From Alcanivorax profundi (GTDB taxonomy: Bacteria > Pseudomonadota > Gammaproteobacteria > Pseudomonadales > Alcanivoracaceae), in NCBI RefSeq assembly GCF_003597125.1, contig NZ_QYYA01000003.1:250603-314602 (forward strand): a DNA stretch of 64,000 bases. The letters run 5' to 3'. The notes under the pieces were generated by a model. It was not told the DNA's origin, searched no databases, and worked only from the letters and a program-made list of their open reading frames with translations. Numbering within the stretch: position 1 is the stretch's first letter; each line of letters starts with the position of its first letter. Shown here piece after piece: positions 9,313 through 21,910 of the stretch. The position numbers were made by a program, and so were the translations under genes.

Positions 9313-11228
9313 AGACGCAGGCTGGTATCCGTAAGCAGTTACAGATCCTGGGGGTCGTCCCTGCGCTGTTTATGCTGGGTTTGCTGCTGGTCGCCCTGAC
9401 CTGGCAGCGTTTCGAAGATGCAGATCGGGACTTGCAAGCGTTGGGCAGCTTTATGGCCCAGCAAATCGCTTCCTCATCTGAATATGGGGTGCTGGCGGGA
9501 AACTATGGAGACCTGCGCCGTCAGGCACAGCTGGCAATGCAGCAAGCGGATCTTCAGTACGTGGTCTTTCGTGACGAAAAGGGCAAAGTGCTGCTTTACG
9601 AAGGGCGAAATGATCAGCCCCGGACCCAGGGAATCATGGAGTTCCAGTCTGGCATCTACCAACAACCTGTGGCGGAAACCGACACGTTGAGGTTGGCACT
9701 GGATGATAGCCTGGAACCTGTGCGGATAGGCTCTGTGGTACTTGGTATGTCCAATGCCCGCCTGCTGGCACGACAAAAAGAAATTCTGTTGGCGAGTCTG
9801 ATCCCCGCTCTTTCAGCGACCTTGCTCGGTCTGTGGATTGCCCAGTATCTTGCGCGCCAGATCGCCTCTCCAATCAACTACCTTTCAGGGTTGCTGCGAA
9901 CCCTGCGTCACGGGGATTATCACGTCCGGGGCACCAGCCGACTGCATGGCGAGCTTGGTGAGCTGCAGGATGATATCAATCAACTGGCCGGCAGTTTGGA
10001 AACGGCACGAGACGATCAGCAGCTGGCTATTGAGGAGTTAAAGGCGGCTCACCAGCAGGCACAAAGTGCCAGTCAGGCGAAAAGTGATTTTCTGGCGATG
10101 ATGAGTCACGAACTTCGCACCCCCATGAATGGCGTGTTGGGAATGCTGCAATTACTGGAAGAAACTCGCCAGAGTGAGGAACAGCATGAATACACCCAGG
10201 TCGCGCTTGAGTCCACGGGGCATTTGCTGGACGTAATCAACGATATTCTCGATTTTTCGCGTATTGAAGCGGGGCGCATGGATCTTGATCCAATGTACTT
10301 CGAATTGATGCCGCTGCTACAAAATTGTCTTTCAACCTTTCGGTATCTGGCTGAGAAAAAAGGTATTTATTTGCATCTCGAGACCGCTGATCTGATCAAG
10401 CGACGGGTGGTACGTACCGATCCGACCCGGTTGCGCCAGGTGCTTAATAACCTTATCTCCAATGCCATCAAGTTCACCAGTGAAGGTGGGGTGACAGTAA
10501 GGGTGAAAGGGGCGCTGGTGGAGCCAGACTGGCTGGATCTGAAGCTTTCAGTGGAAGATACCGGTATTGGGATTCCACAGGAAAAACAGGCGCAATTGTT
10601 CAAGGCATTTTCCCAGCTGGATTCCTCTACCTCCAGACGTTTTGGTGGGACGGGGCTGGGGCTGGCCATCGCCCGTCGGCTCAGCGAGATGCTGGGAGGG
10701 CAATTGACTGTCGAAAGTCCGGATGGCGGTGGTAGCACATTCACATTGTCACTGCGGTTGCTATTCCGCCAAGACATGCCTGAGCAGAATGAAGTGGTAT
10801 TGATCAGCGGTGAAGCCGAGCCGCGCACTCTAAGCGGCCTGGTGTTGCTGGTCGAAGATAACGAAGTGAATCTGATGGTCGCTCGCCGCATTCTTGAGCA
10901 GATGGGGGTCACGGTGGTTACGGCCCTCAATGGTAAAGAGGCGCTGGACAGGGTCAAGCAACGGGATTTCGACTGCATCCTCATGGATGTGCAGATGCCG
11001 GTGCTCGACGGCATGGAGGCAACTCGCCAGCTCAGGCAGTGGGAGCGGGAGCAGGGCCGGGCGCCTATTCCGGTCATTGCCTTGACCGCCAACGCCATGG
11101 AAGAAGAGCGCGAGAGGTGCTTTTCTGCAGGCATGGACGACCATCTGGCCAAGCCGTTCCGCCGTCAGCAACTCAGTCGTGTGCTGACCCCGTATCTGAC
11201 CCTTGAACGTACTCAATCCGGGCGCTGA
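9309..11228 (+). CDS. Hybrid sensor histidine kinase/response regulator
   Basis: A 639-residue inner-membrane kinase. Domain order: membrane span near 12-31, periplasmic sensor region near 33-155, second span near 160-182, HAMP linker, HisKA with phospho-acceptor H267 (SHELRTPMNGVLGML), HATPase (NLISNAIKF, DTGIGIP, GGTGLGLAI) and a receiver with phospho-acceptor D560 (LMDVQMPVLDG) and K-P box (LAKPF). There is no HPt domain, so a separate phosphotransfer protein and output regulator are expected elsewhere. Translation is coupled to the binding-protein gene, suggesting that the ligand-bound periplasmic protein is the input. The 3' end overlaps xseA by 56 nt on the opposite strand. Confidence 0.93.
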   Translation: MKTQAGIRKQLQILGVVPALFMLGLLLVALTWQRFEDADRDLQALGSFMAQQIASSSEYGVLAGNYGDLRRQAQLAMQQADLQYVVFRDEKGKVLLYEGRNDQPRTQGIMEFQSGIYQQPVAETDTLRLALDDSLEPVRIGSVVLGMSNARLLARQKEILLASLIPALSATLLGLWIAQYLARQIASPINYLSGLLRTLRHGDYHVRGTSRLHGELGELQDDINQLAGSLETARDDQQLAIEELKAAHQQAQSASQAKSDFLAMMSHELRTPMNGVLGMLQLLEETRQSEEQHEYTQVALESTGHLLDVINDILDFSRIEAGRMDLDPMYFELMPLLQNCLSTFRYLAEKKGIYLHLETADLIKRRVVRTDPTRLRQVLNNLISNAIKFTSEGGVTVRVKGALVEPDWLDLKLSVEDTGIGIPQEKQAQLFKAFSQLDSSTSRRFGGTGLGLAIARRLSEMLGGQLTVESPDGGGSTFTLSLRLLFRQDMPEQNEVVLISGEAEPRTLSGLVLLVEDNEVNLMVARRILEQMGVTVVTALNGKEALDRVKQRDFDCILMDVQMPVLDGMEATRQLRQWEREQGRAPIPVIALTANAMEEERERCFSAGMDDHLAKPFRRQQLSRVLTPYLTLERTQSGR

Positions 11229-12531
11229 ACTCTCCGTCTGTCAGACGTGTGGTGATGGTGTCGCCGGGTTGCAGCTGTGCGGCGGAGCGCACGGCTTCTT
11301 CCCCTTTGAAGGTAATGCTGTAGCCCCGCGCCAGCGTTCGCAGCGGACTCGCAGTATCCAGCCGTTTTCCCAGGCCTCCCAGCCGGACTTGCTCCTGCTG
11401 CAACTGTCGCAACAGCGGGGCGGGTAACCGTTTATTCAGGCTGTCCAGCCGTTGCTGTCGCTCGGCCAGCACTCGCTGAGGGGACAGTCTTGCCAGTCGT
11501 TGCTGGCTGGGTTTCAGGCGACTGCCAAGCAGGTCCAGACGATGTTGCATCTGGCGCTGCAGGCGAGCGTGGAGTTCGTCCAGGCGCTGACTGCTTTGCT
11601 CCAGCGAGTGGCGCGGGGAACGCAACCGCTGGCGCAGGTGCCGCAGGCGATCGCCGGGTGTACGCAATTGCTGGGCCATGACCCATTTGAGGCGACGTTG
11701 CAGGGCGTTAAACCGCTGGCTGACCACAGACAGGTCCGGGCTCACCAGCTCCGCGGCAGCGGATGGGGTCGGGGCGCGCAGGTCAGCAGCAAAGTCCGTC
11801 AGCCCGGTGTCCACTTCGTGGCCAACCGCCGAGACGATGGGAATTGGACAAGCGGCCACGGCCCGGGTCAGGGTTTCGTCGTTGAACGCCCAAAGGTCTT
11901 CCAGGGAGCCGCCACCACGGCCGATGATCAGTACGTCGCACTCATTGCGCGCGACCGCGGTGTTGAGCGCCTGTGTCAGCTGGGCAGGGGCATCGGCTCC
12001 CTGGACAGCGGCGGGATAGATGACCACCGGGATCGAAGGGCAACGCCGCTTGAGGACCTGAAGAATATCGCGGATGGCAGCGCCGGACGGGGAGGTGATC
12101 ACGCCAATCTGTCGTGGCCAGTCCGGCAGGCCCTGCTTGCGCTCCTGGGCAAACAGGCCTTCTGCCTGCAGCTGGGCCTTGAGGGCGTCAAAGCGGGCCT
12201 TGAGCGCGCCTTCCCCGGCGGGCTCCATGTGTTCCACCACAATCTGGAAATTACCGCGCGGGACATACAGGGTGACTTTGGCCCGTACCAGCACTTGCTG
12301 GCCATTTTGCGGCTGGAAATCCAGCAGCCTGTTACGGTTTCGAAACATGGCCCCGTTAATCTGGGCGCGGGCATCCTTGAGGCTGAAGTACCAGTGACCC
12401 GAAGCCGGCCGGGAGAAGTTGGACAATTCCCCCTGCAGCCATATCAGCGGAAAGGAGCCTTCCAGCAGTCCCTGGGCTTCCAGGTTCAGCTGGCTGATGG
12501 AAAGGGGGTCGGTGCGCGATGAAAAACTCAT
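11173..12531 (-). CDS. xseA: Exodeoxyribonuclease VII large subunit
   Basis: With the start at MSFSSRTDPLSISQLN (452 residues), this is the usual XseA length; an upstream in-frame codon would add 18 residues that do not match the family. The N-terminal OB-fold (IWLQGELSNFSRPASGHWYFSLKD) and the catalytic core (GVITSPSGAAIRDI, IIGRGGGSLEDLWAFN) are intact, followed by the long coiled-coil region and a short tail. With XseB it degrades single-stranded DNA. The gene diverges from guaB. Its last 56 nt run antisense to the kinase gene. Confidence 0.96.
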   Translation of the reverse strand: MSFSSRTDPLSISQLNLEAQGLLEGSFPLIWLQGELSNFSRPASGHWYFSLKDARAQINGAMFRNRNRLLDFQPQNGQQVLVRAKVTLYVPRGNFQIVVEHMEPAGEGALKARFDALKAQLQAEGLFAQERKQGLPDWPRQIGVITSPSGAAIRDILQVLKRRCPSIPVVIYPAAVQGADAPAQLTQALNTAVARNECDVLIIGRGGGSLEDLWAFNDETLTRAVAACPIPIVSAVGHEVDTGLTDFAADLRAPTPSAAAELVSPDLSVVSQRFNALQRRLKWVMAQQLRTPGDRLRHLRQRLRSPRHSLEQSSQRLDELHARLQRQMQHRLDLLGSRLKPSQQRLARLSPQRVLAERQQRLDSLNKRLPAPLLRQLQQEQVRLGGLGKRLDTASPLRTLARGYSITFKGEEAVRSAAQLQPGDTITTRLTDGEFSARIEYVQGSDTGSAHD

Positions 12532-12575
12532 CGCGGGAGAGTAGCGACTTTCGCCGCCGCCCGCTACTGTCCGGA

Positions 12576-14217
<1,642 letters not shown>

Positions 14218-14242
14218 TTCGAGGTCTATCGTGACTTGAAAG

Positions 14243-14349
14243 GGGTCGGACGTCTGAGGTTGGACGTCTGGCGCCAGAATCGGTCGGAGGCATCTCCGGC
14301 CGTTTTGTTTTTTTAAAGCGTCCGACGTCAGACATCCGACGTCCGACCC
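14243..14349 (+). repeat. Inverted repeat of degenerate CGGACGTC units between guaB and guaA
   Basis: The arms at 14243-14274 and 14318-14349 are imperfect inverted copies, 32 nt each and matching best at their outer ends (GGGTCGGACGTC). Each arm is itself a direct repeat of a GGACGTCTG-like unit. The loop contains a complete rho-independent terminator. Confidence 0.75.
14281..14314 (+). terminator. Rho-independent terminator after guaB
   Basis: CGGTCGGAG and CTCCGGCCG pair over 9 bp (one G-T) around GCAT, followed by TTTTGTTTTTTT. It is nested between the two arms of the inverted repeat, so guaB and guaA may not be one simple transcript. Confidence 0.8.
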
Positions 14350-14403
14350 GTAACCAACAAGGCCCGGTGCCAGCCGCCGGCAACCACCGCGGGATAGAAC
14401 CCC

Positions 14404-15975
14404 ATGCAAGACATTCATGCCCAGCGCATCCTTATTCTGGACTTCGGTTCCCAGTACACCCAGCTGATCGCCCGTCGTGTGCGTGAAATCGGGGTCTACT
14501 GTGAAATTCGTGCCTTTGACATGACCGCAGAAGAGATCAGCGAGTTTGCGCCCAAGGGCATTATCCTGTCGGGTGGCCCTGAGTCGGTGACAGCGGCTGA
14601 AACCCCGCGTGCACCGCAGGCGGTGTTTGATGCTGGCGTGCCGGTGTTGGGTATCTGCTACGGCATGCAGACCATGGCCGAGCAGTTGGGTGGCAAGGTG
14701 GTCGCGGGTGAGAAACACGAGTTTGGTTACGCCCGGGTGGAAAAGGCAGAAAGTAACCGCCTTCTCGATGGCATTGTCGACCATGAAGAGCATGCCAGTG
14801 AATTTCTGGATGTGTGGATGAGCCACGGGGACCGTGTCGGTGCGACACCGGACGGCTTCAAGGTGATCGCCACTACCGGCAGCTGCCCGATTGCCGGCAT
14901 GGCCAACGATGAAAAGCGGTTCTATGGCATCCAGTTCCACCCCGAAGTGACACATACCCTGCAGGGTGGTCGGCTGCTCGAGCGTTTTGTTCGCGAGTTG
15001 TGTGACTGTGAAGCCCTGTGGACCCCCAGCAATATCATCAACGACGCTATCGAGACCATCCGCGAGCAGGTGGGTAGCGACGAGGTGATCCTCGGTCTGT
15101 CCGGTGGCGTGGATTCCTCAGTGGTGGCGGCGCTGCTGCACAAGGCCATTGGTGAGCAGCTTACCTGTGTGTTTGTGGACAACGGCCTGCTGCGTCACCA
15201 GGAAGGTGACCAGGTGATGGAAATGTTTGCCGACAACATGGGCGTGAAAGTGATCCGTGTGGACGCGGAAGACAATTTCCTCGGCAAGCTGGCCGGAGAG
15301 GCCGACCCGGAGAAGAAGCGCAAGATCATTGGTAATACCTTTATCGACATCTTCGATGAAGAAGCGGGCAAGCTGAAGAACGCCAACTGGCTGGCCCAGG
15401 GCACCATCTACCCGGATGTGATCGAGTCCGCCGCCAGCAAGACAGGCAAGGCGCACGTGATCAAGAGCCACCACAATGTGGGCGGCCTGCCGGAAGACAT
15501 GAAGCTCAAGCTGGTGGAGCCTCTGCGTGAGCTGTTCAAGGATGAGGTGCGCAAGATCGGTCTGGAATTGGGCCTGCCCTACGACATGGTCTATCGCCAC
15601 CCCTTCCCGGGTCCGGGCCTTGGGGTTCGTATCCTTGGTGAAGTGAAGAAGGAATACGCCGACACCTTGCGTCTGGCGGACCATATCTTCATTGAAGAGC
15701 TGAGAGCGGCGGGGCTGTACCACAAGACCAGCCAGGCTTTTGCGGTGTTTTTGCCAGTCAAATCCGTGGGCGTGGTGGGCGACGCCCGCCGCTACGAATA
15801 CGTGGTCGCGCTGCGTGCGGTGGAAACCATCGACTTCATGACCGCTCGCTGGGCACACCTGCCCTACGAATTCCTGGAGCTGGTCTCCAGCCGCATTATC
15901 AATGAAATCCCTGGCATCAGCCGGGTGACCTACGATATTTCGTCCAAGCCGCCAGCCACGATTGAGTGGGAGTAA
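14404..15975 (+). CDS. guaA: GMP synthase (glutamine-hydrolysing)
   Basis: A 523-residue enzyme that converts XMP to GMP. The N-terminal class I glutamine amidotransferase domain shows the nucleophile cysteine in [11 protein letters not shown] and the catalytic HPE (FHPEVTHT). The ATP-pyrophosphatase domain has the P-loop [10 protein letters not shown]. The C-terminal dimerisation domain ends in the conserved [12 protein letters not shown]. It lies downstream of guaB in the usual order, but a terminator separates the two. A second terminator follows. Confidence 0.98.
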   Translation: MQDIHAQRILILDFGSQYTQLIARRVREIGVYCEIRAFDMTAEEISEFAPKGIILSGGPESVTAAETPRAPQAVFDAGVPVLGICYGMQTMAEQLGGKVVAGEKHEFGYARVEKAESNRLLDGIVDHEEHASEFLDVWMSHGDRVGATPDGFKVIATTGSCPIAGMANDEKRFYGIQFHPEVTHTLQGGRLLERFVRELCDCEALWTPSNIINDAIETIREQVGSDEVILGLSGGVDSSVVAALLHKAIGEQLTCVFVDNGLLRHQEGDQVMEMFADNMGVKVIRVDAEDNFLGKLAGEADPEKKRKIIGNTFIDIFDEEAGKLKNANWLAQGTIYPDVIESAASKTGKAHVIKSHHNVGGLPEDMKLKLVEPLRELFKDEVRKIGLELGLPYDMVYRHPFPGPGLGVRILGEVKKEYADTLRLADHIFIEELRAAGLYHKTSQAFAVFLPVKSVGVVGDARRYEYVVALRAVETIDFMTARWAHLPYEFLELVSSRIINEIPGISRVTYDISSKPPATIEWE

Positions 15976-15990
15976 GGCCGGATCAGCGAA

Positions 15991-16016
15991 AAGGGCGGCC
16001 TGTGGCCGCCTTTTTT
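15991..16016 (+). terminator. Rho-independent terminator after guaA
   Basis: GGCGGCC and GGCCGCC pair around TGT, followed by TTTTTT. It is a strong intrinsic terminator 16 nt after the guaA stop. Confidence 0.9.
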
Positions 16017-16191
16017 GTTGGCGGTCAGGCCGTTTTGCTGCTTGAAAAACAAGCGGATTTGCTTAAAATACGCAGCCTTCCCGGAATTCGGGGCCGCTGA
16101 GACGGCTTCCGGATCGTGAGCAGAGTCTCACTGCCGGGCAGAATTCATTCCGTTTCAGTCAGTTGCGCGCTTCAAACCAGCGGGTTTGGGG

Positions 16192-16220
16192 TTGTTGTGC
16201 CCATTGTAGTGGCATACAAT
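16192..16220 (+). promoter_or_regulatory. Candidate promoter of infC-rpmI-rplT
   Basis: TTGTTG (16192-16197) and TACAAT (16215-16220) are 17 nt apart, about 65 nt before the infC start. A second possible promoter lies further upstream: TTGAAA (16042) and TAAAAT (16064), 16 nt apart. A short GAGGC-GTC-GCCTC hairpin lies in the leader at about 16240-16252. The rest of the 309-nt gap between guaA and infC shows no gene. Confidence 0.55.
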
Positions 16221-16284
16221 GCGCGCCTTTACTGGGGCGGCGAGGCGTCGCCTCATTGTCTAAAACAGAGTGGAGGTTCACGAC

Positions 16285-16827
16285 ATTAAGCGTGGAGGCA
16301 ACAAGGGCCGCGAGCAACGCGCCCGGATCAATCAGCAAATCCAGGGAACCGAAGTTCGGTTGATCGATGTGGACGGTGAGCAGGTAGGGATTGTCAGCCT
16401 GCAGGATGCACTGGACAAGGCGACCGCGAAGCAACTGGATCTGGTAGAAATCTCCCCTGGTGCGGAACCGCCGGTTTGTCGAATCATGGATTACGGCAAA
16501 CACCTGTTTGAGGCGAAGCAAAAGGCCAAAGAGGGGCGCAAGAAGCAGCGCCAGACTCAGGTCAAGGAAATCAAATTCCGTCCCGGCACCGATATCGGCG
16601 ACTATGAGGTGAAACTGCGTAACCTCAGAAAGTTCCTCGAGGCCGGCGACAAAACCAAGATTACCGTCCGTTTCCGCGGCCGGGAAATGGCTCACCAGGA
16701 GCTGGGCCGGGAACTGCTCGAGCGTATCGAGAAGGACCTGGAAGAGTTCGGCACTGTGGAGCAGCGCCCGAATATGGAAGGTCGCCAGATGATCATGGTG
16801 ATCGGCCCGGGCAAAAAGAAGAAGTAA
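16285..16827 (+). CDS. infC: Translation initiation factor IF-3 (ATT start)
   Basis: A 180-residue IF-3 with the N-terminal domain ([25 protein letters not shown]), the lysine-rich linker and the C-terminal domain ([21 protein letters not shown]). IF-3 blocks premature subunit joining and proofreads start codons. The best start is ATT at 16285, 8 nt after GGAGG, as in E. coli infC, where the AUU start allows IF-3 to repress its own synthesis. A GTG at 16270 is in frame, but it lies inside the ribosome site itself. rpmI and rplT follow, as usual, but the gene before infC is guaA rather than thrS. Confidence 0.93.
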   Translation: MKRGGNKGREQRARINQQIQGTEVRLIDVDGEQVGIVSLQDALDKATAKQLDLVEISPGAEPPVCRIMDYGKHLFEAKQKAKEGRKKQRQTQVKEIKFRPGTDIGDYEVKLRNLRKFLEAGDKTKITVRFRGREMAHQELGRELLERIEKDLEEFGTVEQRPNMEGRQMIMVIGPGKKKK

Positions 16828-16882
16828 CCCTTTCTGATTCGGAAAATGTTACTCCCTAAATTAACCAACTTGAGAAGGTACC

Positions 16883-17077
16883 ATGCCTAAAATCAAGACA
16901 AATCGTGGGGCTGCCAAGCGTTTCAAGAAAACCGCCTCCGGTTTCAAGCGCAAGCAGGCATTCAAAAACCACATTCTGACCAAGAAGTCCTCCAAGACTA
17001 TCCGTCAGCTGCGTCCGAAAACCGAGGTACATGAGTCTGATGTAGCTCTGGTTAAACGCATGATGCCCTACGCATAA
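16883..17077 (+). CDS. rpmI: 50S ribosomal protein L35
   Basis: This 64-residue basic protein ([20 protein letters not shown]) has full L35 length and the conserved [12 protein letters not shown] segment. GAGAAGG precedes the start. It lies between infC and rplT in the universal order. L20 represses this operon in E. coli through a messenger structure; I did not identify the equivalent here. Confidence 0.97.
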   Translation: MPKIKTNRGAAKRFKKTASGFKRKQAFKNHILTKKSSKTIRQLRPKTEVHESDVALVKRMMPYA

Positions 17078-17102
17078 CTGATACGGATCTGGAGACTAGA
17101 CA

Positions 17103-17462
17103 ATGGCACGAGTAAAACGTGGTGTGCAGGCCCGTCGTCGGCACAAGAAAATTCTCAAGCAGGCTAAAGGCTACTACGGTGCCCGCAGCCGTGTATTCCG
17201 TGTAGCGGTACAGGCCGTTACCAAAGCCGGTCAGTACGCCTACCGTGACCGTAAGGTTCGCAAGCGTCAGTTCCGTCGTCTGTGGATTGTGCGTATCAAC
17301 GCCGCTGCGCGTCTGAACGGTCTGTCCTACAGCCGTCTGATCGATGGCCTGAAAAAGGCATCCATCGATATCGACCGTAAAGTACTGGCGGACATCGCTG
17401 TTCGCGATCAGGCAACCTTTAGCGCTTTGGCCGAGAAAGCCAAAGCGAGTCTCACCGCCTGA
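17103..17462 (+). CDS. rplT: 50S ribosomal protein L20
   Basis: A 119-residue ribosomal protein with the typical N-terminus [19 protein letters not shown] and the globular C-terminal domain containing [13 protein letters not shown]. It is needed for early 50S assembly. It is the last gene of infC-rpmI-rplT, with a strong terminator 36 nt after its stop. Confidence 0.98.
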   Translation: MARVKRGVQARRRHKKILKQAKGYYGARSRVFRVAVQAVTKAGQYAYRDRKVRKRQFRRLWIVRINAAARLNGLSYSRLIDGLKKASIDIDRKVLADIAVRDQATFSALAEKAKASLTA

Positions 17463-17498
17463 TTCACTGTTTCGTCCTGAACGAAGCAGCATACTCAA

Positions 17499-17535
17499 CG
17501 GGGGAAGAGCTCGCGCTCTTCCCCCGTTTTTGTTT
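17499..17535 (+). terminator. Rho-independent terminator after rplT
   Basis: CGGGGGAAGAGC and GCTCTTCCCCCG form a perfect 12-bp stem around TCGC, followed by TTTTTGTTT. This is one of the strongest terminators in the window. Confidence 0.95.
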
Positions 17536-17543
17536 AAAAGACC

Positions 17544-17700
17544 AGCTACAAGCTACAAGCTGCAAGCTACAACGCGGCTTCAGCGTTGTGCTATTCGAAA
17601 GCCTCAATGCCGCGCCCGAACGTAGCGGCGCGGGGAAAGCGGTTTCGGATGGCAACAGTCGCGAACCGTGTTGTAGTTTGCAGCTTGAAGCTTGCAGCTT
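17544..17700 (+). repeat. Inverted repeat of AGCTACA/AGCTTGC units between rplT and pheS
   Basis: The left arm (17544-17573) is a run of AGCTACA and AGCTGCA units; the right arm (17670-17700) is its near-perfect inverse (TTGTAGTTTGCAGCTTGAAG). About 96 nt separate the arms, and no gene is seen inside. No pheM-like leader peptide with phenylalanine codons is visible. Confidence 0.75.
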
Positions 17701-17704
17701 ATAA

Positions 17705-18742
<1,038 letters not shown>

Positions 18743-18750
18743 CACATTCA

Positions 18751-18798
18751 CCACAGAGCCCACAGGGCACACAGAGAATGACTCTGTGCCCTCTGTGG
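18751..18798 (+). repeat. CACAGAG-type hairpin between pheS and pheT
   Basis: CCACAGAG units on the left (18751-18776) pair with CTCTGTGCCCTCTGTGG on the right (18782-18798) across a 5-nt loop, with an 8-nt bulge. There is no T tract, so it does not look like a terminator inside the operon. Confidence 0.7.
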
Positions 18799-18825
18799 TA
18801 ACAAGACGCTAGTAAGGATTTGAAC

Positions 18826-21204
18826 ATGCTCGTAAATGAAGCCTGGTTGCGGGAATGGGTTAACCCCGCGGTTGATACGGACACTCTGGTGAAGCAGCTG
18901 ACCATGGCTGGCCTGGAAGTGGACGGCGTGGAACCGGCAGCGCCGGTATTTTCCGGTGTCGTGGTGGGGCAGGTAGAAAGCTGCGAGCCGCACCCTGATG
19001 CGGACAAACTGCGTGTCTGTCAGGTGAGTAACGGCTCGCAAACGGCTCAGGTGGTGTGTGGCGCCAGCAATGTCCGTCCGGGCCTGAAAATTCCTTTCGC
19101 GCAAGTGGGCGCCAAGCTGCCCGGTGACTTCAAGATCAAGAAAGCCAAGCTACGTGGCGTGGAATCCAACGGCATGCTGTGTGGCGCCTCCGAGCTGGGT
19201 CTGGAAGACCTCATCGATGGCTTGATGGAGCTGCCAGACGATGCGCCGGTGGGTACGGATTTCCGGGAGTACCTGCAGCTGGATGATGCGGTGATCGAGG
19301 TGGATCTGACCCCGAACCGCGCAGACTGCCTGAGCGTGCGCGGTATCGCCCGCGAGCTGGGGGTAATGAATCAGTGTCCGCTCACCGAAGTCGCCATCAG
19401 CCAAGTGACGCCTGCGATTGATGACACCCTGACCATCACCCTGGCTGACAGCGATGCCTGCCCGCGTTATCTCGGCCGGGTCATCAAGGGCGTTAACGTC
19501 AAGGCTGACACCCCATTGTGGATGGTCGAGCGCCTGCGCCGGGCCGGCCTGCGTACTATCGACCCGATTGTCGACGTGACCAACTATGTTCTGCTGGAAC
19601 TGGGCCAGCCGCTGCATGCGTTTGATCTGGCCAGGCTCAGCGGCGGTATCACCGTGCGCAAGGCCAAGGCTGACGAGACACTGGTAACCCTGGACGAGCA
19701 GACGTTGACGCTGCGGGATGACACCCTGGTGATTGCCGATGACACCGCCGCGCTTGCCGTGGCCGGTGTCATGGGAGGCAAGCCCTCCGCGGTCACCGAA
19801 CAGACCCAGGACATTTTCCTGGAGTGTGCGTTCTTTGCGCCGCTGGCGATTGCCGGCAAGGCCCGTTCCTACGGCCTGCACACCGACTCTTCTCACCGTT
19901 TTGAGCGCGGGGTTGATCCGCAATTGCAGCAGGATGCGATTGAGCGTGCTACCGCGTTGATTCTGGAGATCGCCGGCGGTCAGCCAGGGCCTGTGTGTGA
20001 GGCCGTGGAAGACGCCAAACTGCCACGGCAGGCCGAGATCGCCTTGCGCGCAGAGCGTATCGAAGGGTTGTTGGGCATGGCATTGCCCGCCGAGCAGGTC
20101 GAAGACATCCTCGGTCGTCTGGGCATGGCCATCACGCCCGCCGCCAGCGGCGATGCCTGGACCGTGCTGGCGCCGAGCTGGCGCTTTGACATGGCCATCG
20201 AGCCCGACCTGATCGAAGAGCTGGCGCGGATCTATGGCTATGAAAAGCTGCCAAGTCGCGTGCCGGCAGGCTCTCCGTCGGGGGATACCGTCGGCGAGAA
20301 TGTGGTGGCAGTGCGCCGTCTGGCCGATACCTTGATCGATCGCGGCTATCTTGAAGCGATTACCTATACCTTTGTGGAGCCGGGTTTGCTCAAGCAGGTG
20401 GAGCCTCGCGTTGAGCCGCTGCCGCTGCTCAATCCGATTTCTGCTGATCTGGGCGTTATGCGCACCACGCTGCTGGCCGGTTTGTTCAGCACGGCGCGCC
20501 ACAACCTGAACCGTCAGGCGGATCGTCTGCGTCTGTTCGAGACCGGCCTGCGTTTCATGCCTCAAGCGCAAGGCGAGCTGGAACAAACCCCGATGATTGC
20601 CGGGCTGGTCTACGGCAGCGCCCAGCCGCAAAACTGGGAAGGCAAGCGGGCGGCAGACTTCTTTGATCTGAAAGGGGATGTGGAAGCCCTGCTCAGTCTG
20701 TCCGATGCCAGCGCGTTCAGTTTTACCGCGGGTGAGCATCCCGCCCTGCACCCGGGGCAGACGGCGGCCTTGAGCCGCGGTGGTGAGGTGGTCGGCTACC
20801 TTGGCCGCATCCACCCGCGCCTGGCGGCAGATCTGGACCTGCCGGCCAACCTGTATGCCTTTGAGTTGGCGCTGGCGCCACTGCAGCAAGGAATACTGCC
20901 TCACTTTGCCGGTGTTTCCGATCAGCCGCGGATGCGTCGCGATCTGGCTTTTGTCGTGGACGCTGGCGTTCCGGCAGGGGATTTGGTGGCAGCGGTTCGC
21001 GACACCTGTGACGAACGTCTCACTGATGTTCGGATTTTCGATATATATCAAGGTGATAGCATTGGTGAAAATCGCAAAAGTCTCGCCTTGGGCTTGACCT
21101 TCCAGGACCGTTCGCGCACTCTTAAGGATCAAGAAGTCAACGACTTGGTGGAGGCTGTTGTTTCTCAAGTAAAACAGCAGTTTAACGCCACTTTGAGGGA
21201 TTGA
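18826..21204 (+). CDS. pheT: Phenylalanyl-tRNA synthetase beta subunit
   Basis: The ATG at 18826 follows AAGGA by 7 nt and gives [19 protein letters not shown]; a TTG two codons earlier is less likely. The 792 residues include an N-terminal EMAP/OB tRNA-binding domain, B3/B4 editing domain, B5 domain and C-terminal anticodon-binding (FDX-ACB) domain ([13 protein letters not shown]-like segment). The length is normal. ihfA follows in the conserved gammaproteobacterial order. Confidence 0.97.
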   Translation: MLVNEAWLREWVNPAVDTDTLVKQLTMAGLEVDGVEPAAPVFSGVVVGQVESCEPHPDADKLRVCQVSNGSQTAQVVCGASNVRPGLKIPFAQVGAKLPGDFKIKKAKLRGVESNGMLCGASELGLEDLIDGLMELPDDAPVGTDFREYLQLDDAVIEVDLTPNRADCLSVRGIARELGVMNQCPLTEVAISQVTPAIDDTLTITLADSDACPRYLGRVIKGVNVKADTPLWMVERLRRAGLRTIDPIVDVTNYVLLELGQPLHAFDLARLSGGITVRKAKADETLVTLDEQTLTLRDDTLVIADDTAALAVAGVMGGKPSAVTEQTQDIFLECAFFAPLAIAGKARSYGLHTDSSHRFERGVDPQLQQDAIERATALILEIAGGQPGPVCEAVEDAKLPRQAEIALRAERIEGLLGMALPAEQVEDILGRLGMAITPAASGDAWTVLAPSWRFDMAIEPDLIEELARIYGYEKLPSRVPAGSPSGDTVGENVVAVRRLADTLIDRGYLEAITYTFVEPGLLKQVEPRVEPLPLLNPISADLGVMRTTLLAGLFSTARHNLNRQADRLRLFETGLRFMPQAQGELEQTPMIAGLVYGSAQPQNWEGKRAADFFDLKGDVEALLSLSDASAFSFTAGEHPALHPGQTAALSRGGEVVGYLGRIHPRLAADLDLPANLYAFELALAPLQQGILPHFAGVSDQPRMRRDLAFVVDAGVPAGDLVAAVRDTCDERLTDVRIFDIYQGDSIGENRKSLALGLTFQDRSRTLKDQEVNDLVEAVVSQVKQQFNATLRD

Positions 21205-21227
21205 TTCAGGGATTTGGGAGTCTTTTC

Positions 21228-21530
21228 ATGGGTGCGCTGACCAAAGCGGACATGGCCGAGCGCCTGTTCGAAGAGCTTGGCCTGAACAAGCGCGAAGCCA
21301 AGGAAATGGTGGAAATGTTCTTCGAGGAAATCCGCCACTCCCTTGAGAGCAACGTTCCCGTGAAACTCTCCGGCTTCGGTAATTTTGACCTTCGTGACAA
21401 GAGCGAGCGTCCCGGCCGTAATCCTAAAACCGGTGAGGAAATTCCCATCACCGCCCGACGGGTTGTGACCTTCCGTCCAGGACAAAAACTAAAACAACGG
21501 GTTGAGGCCTATGCTGGAACCAAGCCATAA
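21228..21530 (+). CDS. ihfA: Integration host factor alpha subunit
   Basis: This 100-residue HU/IHF-family protein bends DNA as a heterodimer with Ihf[20 protein letters not shown] is the right N-terminus, and GGGAG lies upstream. The DNA-binding arm [19 protein letters not shown] carries the intercalating proline, and [13 protein letters not shown] is classical. The position after pheT is conserved. The end overlaps the following MerR-family gene by 20 nt. Confidence 0.97.
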   Translation: MGALTKADMAERLFEELGLNKREAKEMVEMFFEEIRHSLESNVPVKLSGFGNFDLRDKSERPGRNPKTGEEIPITARRVVTFRPGQKLKQRVEAYAGTKP

Positions 21531-21870
21531 CGACGAACTCCCGGCGATCCCGGGTAAGCGTTATTTCACCATTGGCGAAGTCAGCGACCTGTGCGATGTG
21601 AAACCACACGTACTGCGCTACTGGGAGCAGGAATTTCCCCAGCTCAAGCCGGTGAAACGACGCGGTAACCGTCGTTACTATCAGCGCCAGGACGTGCTGA
21701 TGATCCGCCAGATTCGCAGCTTGCTGTACGATCAGGGCTTTACGATCGGTGGCGCGCGTCAGCAGCTTACCGGTGGTGCCAACGCAGAGCAGGCCACGCA
21801 GTATCACCAGCTGATCAAGCAAATGATCACCGAGCTGGAAGAAGTGCTGGACGTACTCAAGGCGTCCTGA
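21511..21870 (+). CDS. MerR-family transcriptional regulator
   Basis: A 119-residue regulator with an N-terminal MerR winged helix ([25 protein letters not shown], then [13 protein letters not shown]) and a short helical dimerisation tail; no metal-binding cysteines are seen. The start [17 protein letters not shown] matches the homologue that follows ihfA in Pseudomonas. It overlaps ihfA by 20 nt, so translation is likely coupled. The regulatory target is unknown. Confidence 0.9.
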   Translation: MLEPSHNDELPAIPGKRYFTIGEVSDLCDVKPHVLRYWEQEFPQLKPVKRRGNRRYYQRQDVLMIRQIRSLLYDQGFTIGGARQQLTGGANAEQATQYHQLIKQMITELEEVLDVLKAS

Positions 21871-21910
21871 CGAGTCATACGTGACGCGCCATGCTTCAGC
21901 ATGACGATCA

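Noticed and set aside
11452-12522. Open frame of 356 codons antisense to xseA
   Set aside because: xseA is intact with clear motifs; the antisense frame is a composition artefact.
19150-21168. Long open frame (672 codons) antisense to pheT
   Set aside because: It is a mirror of the G+C-rich pheT codons; it lacks a ribosome site and any domain-like sequence.
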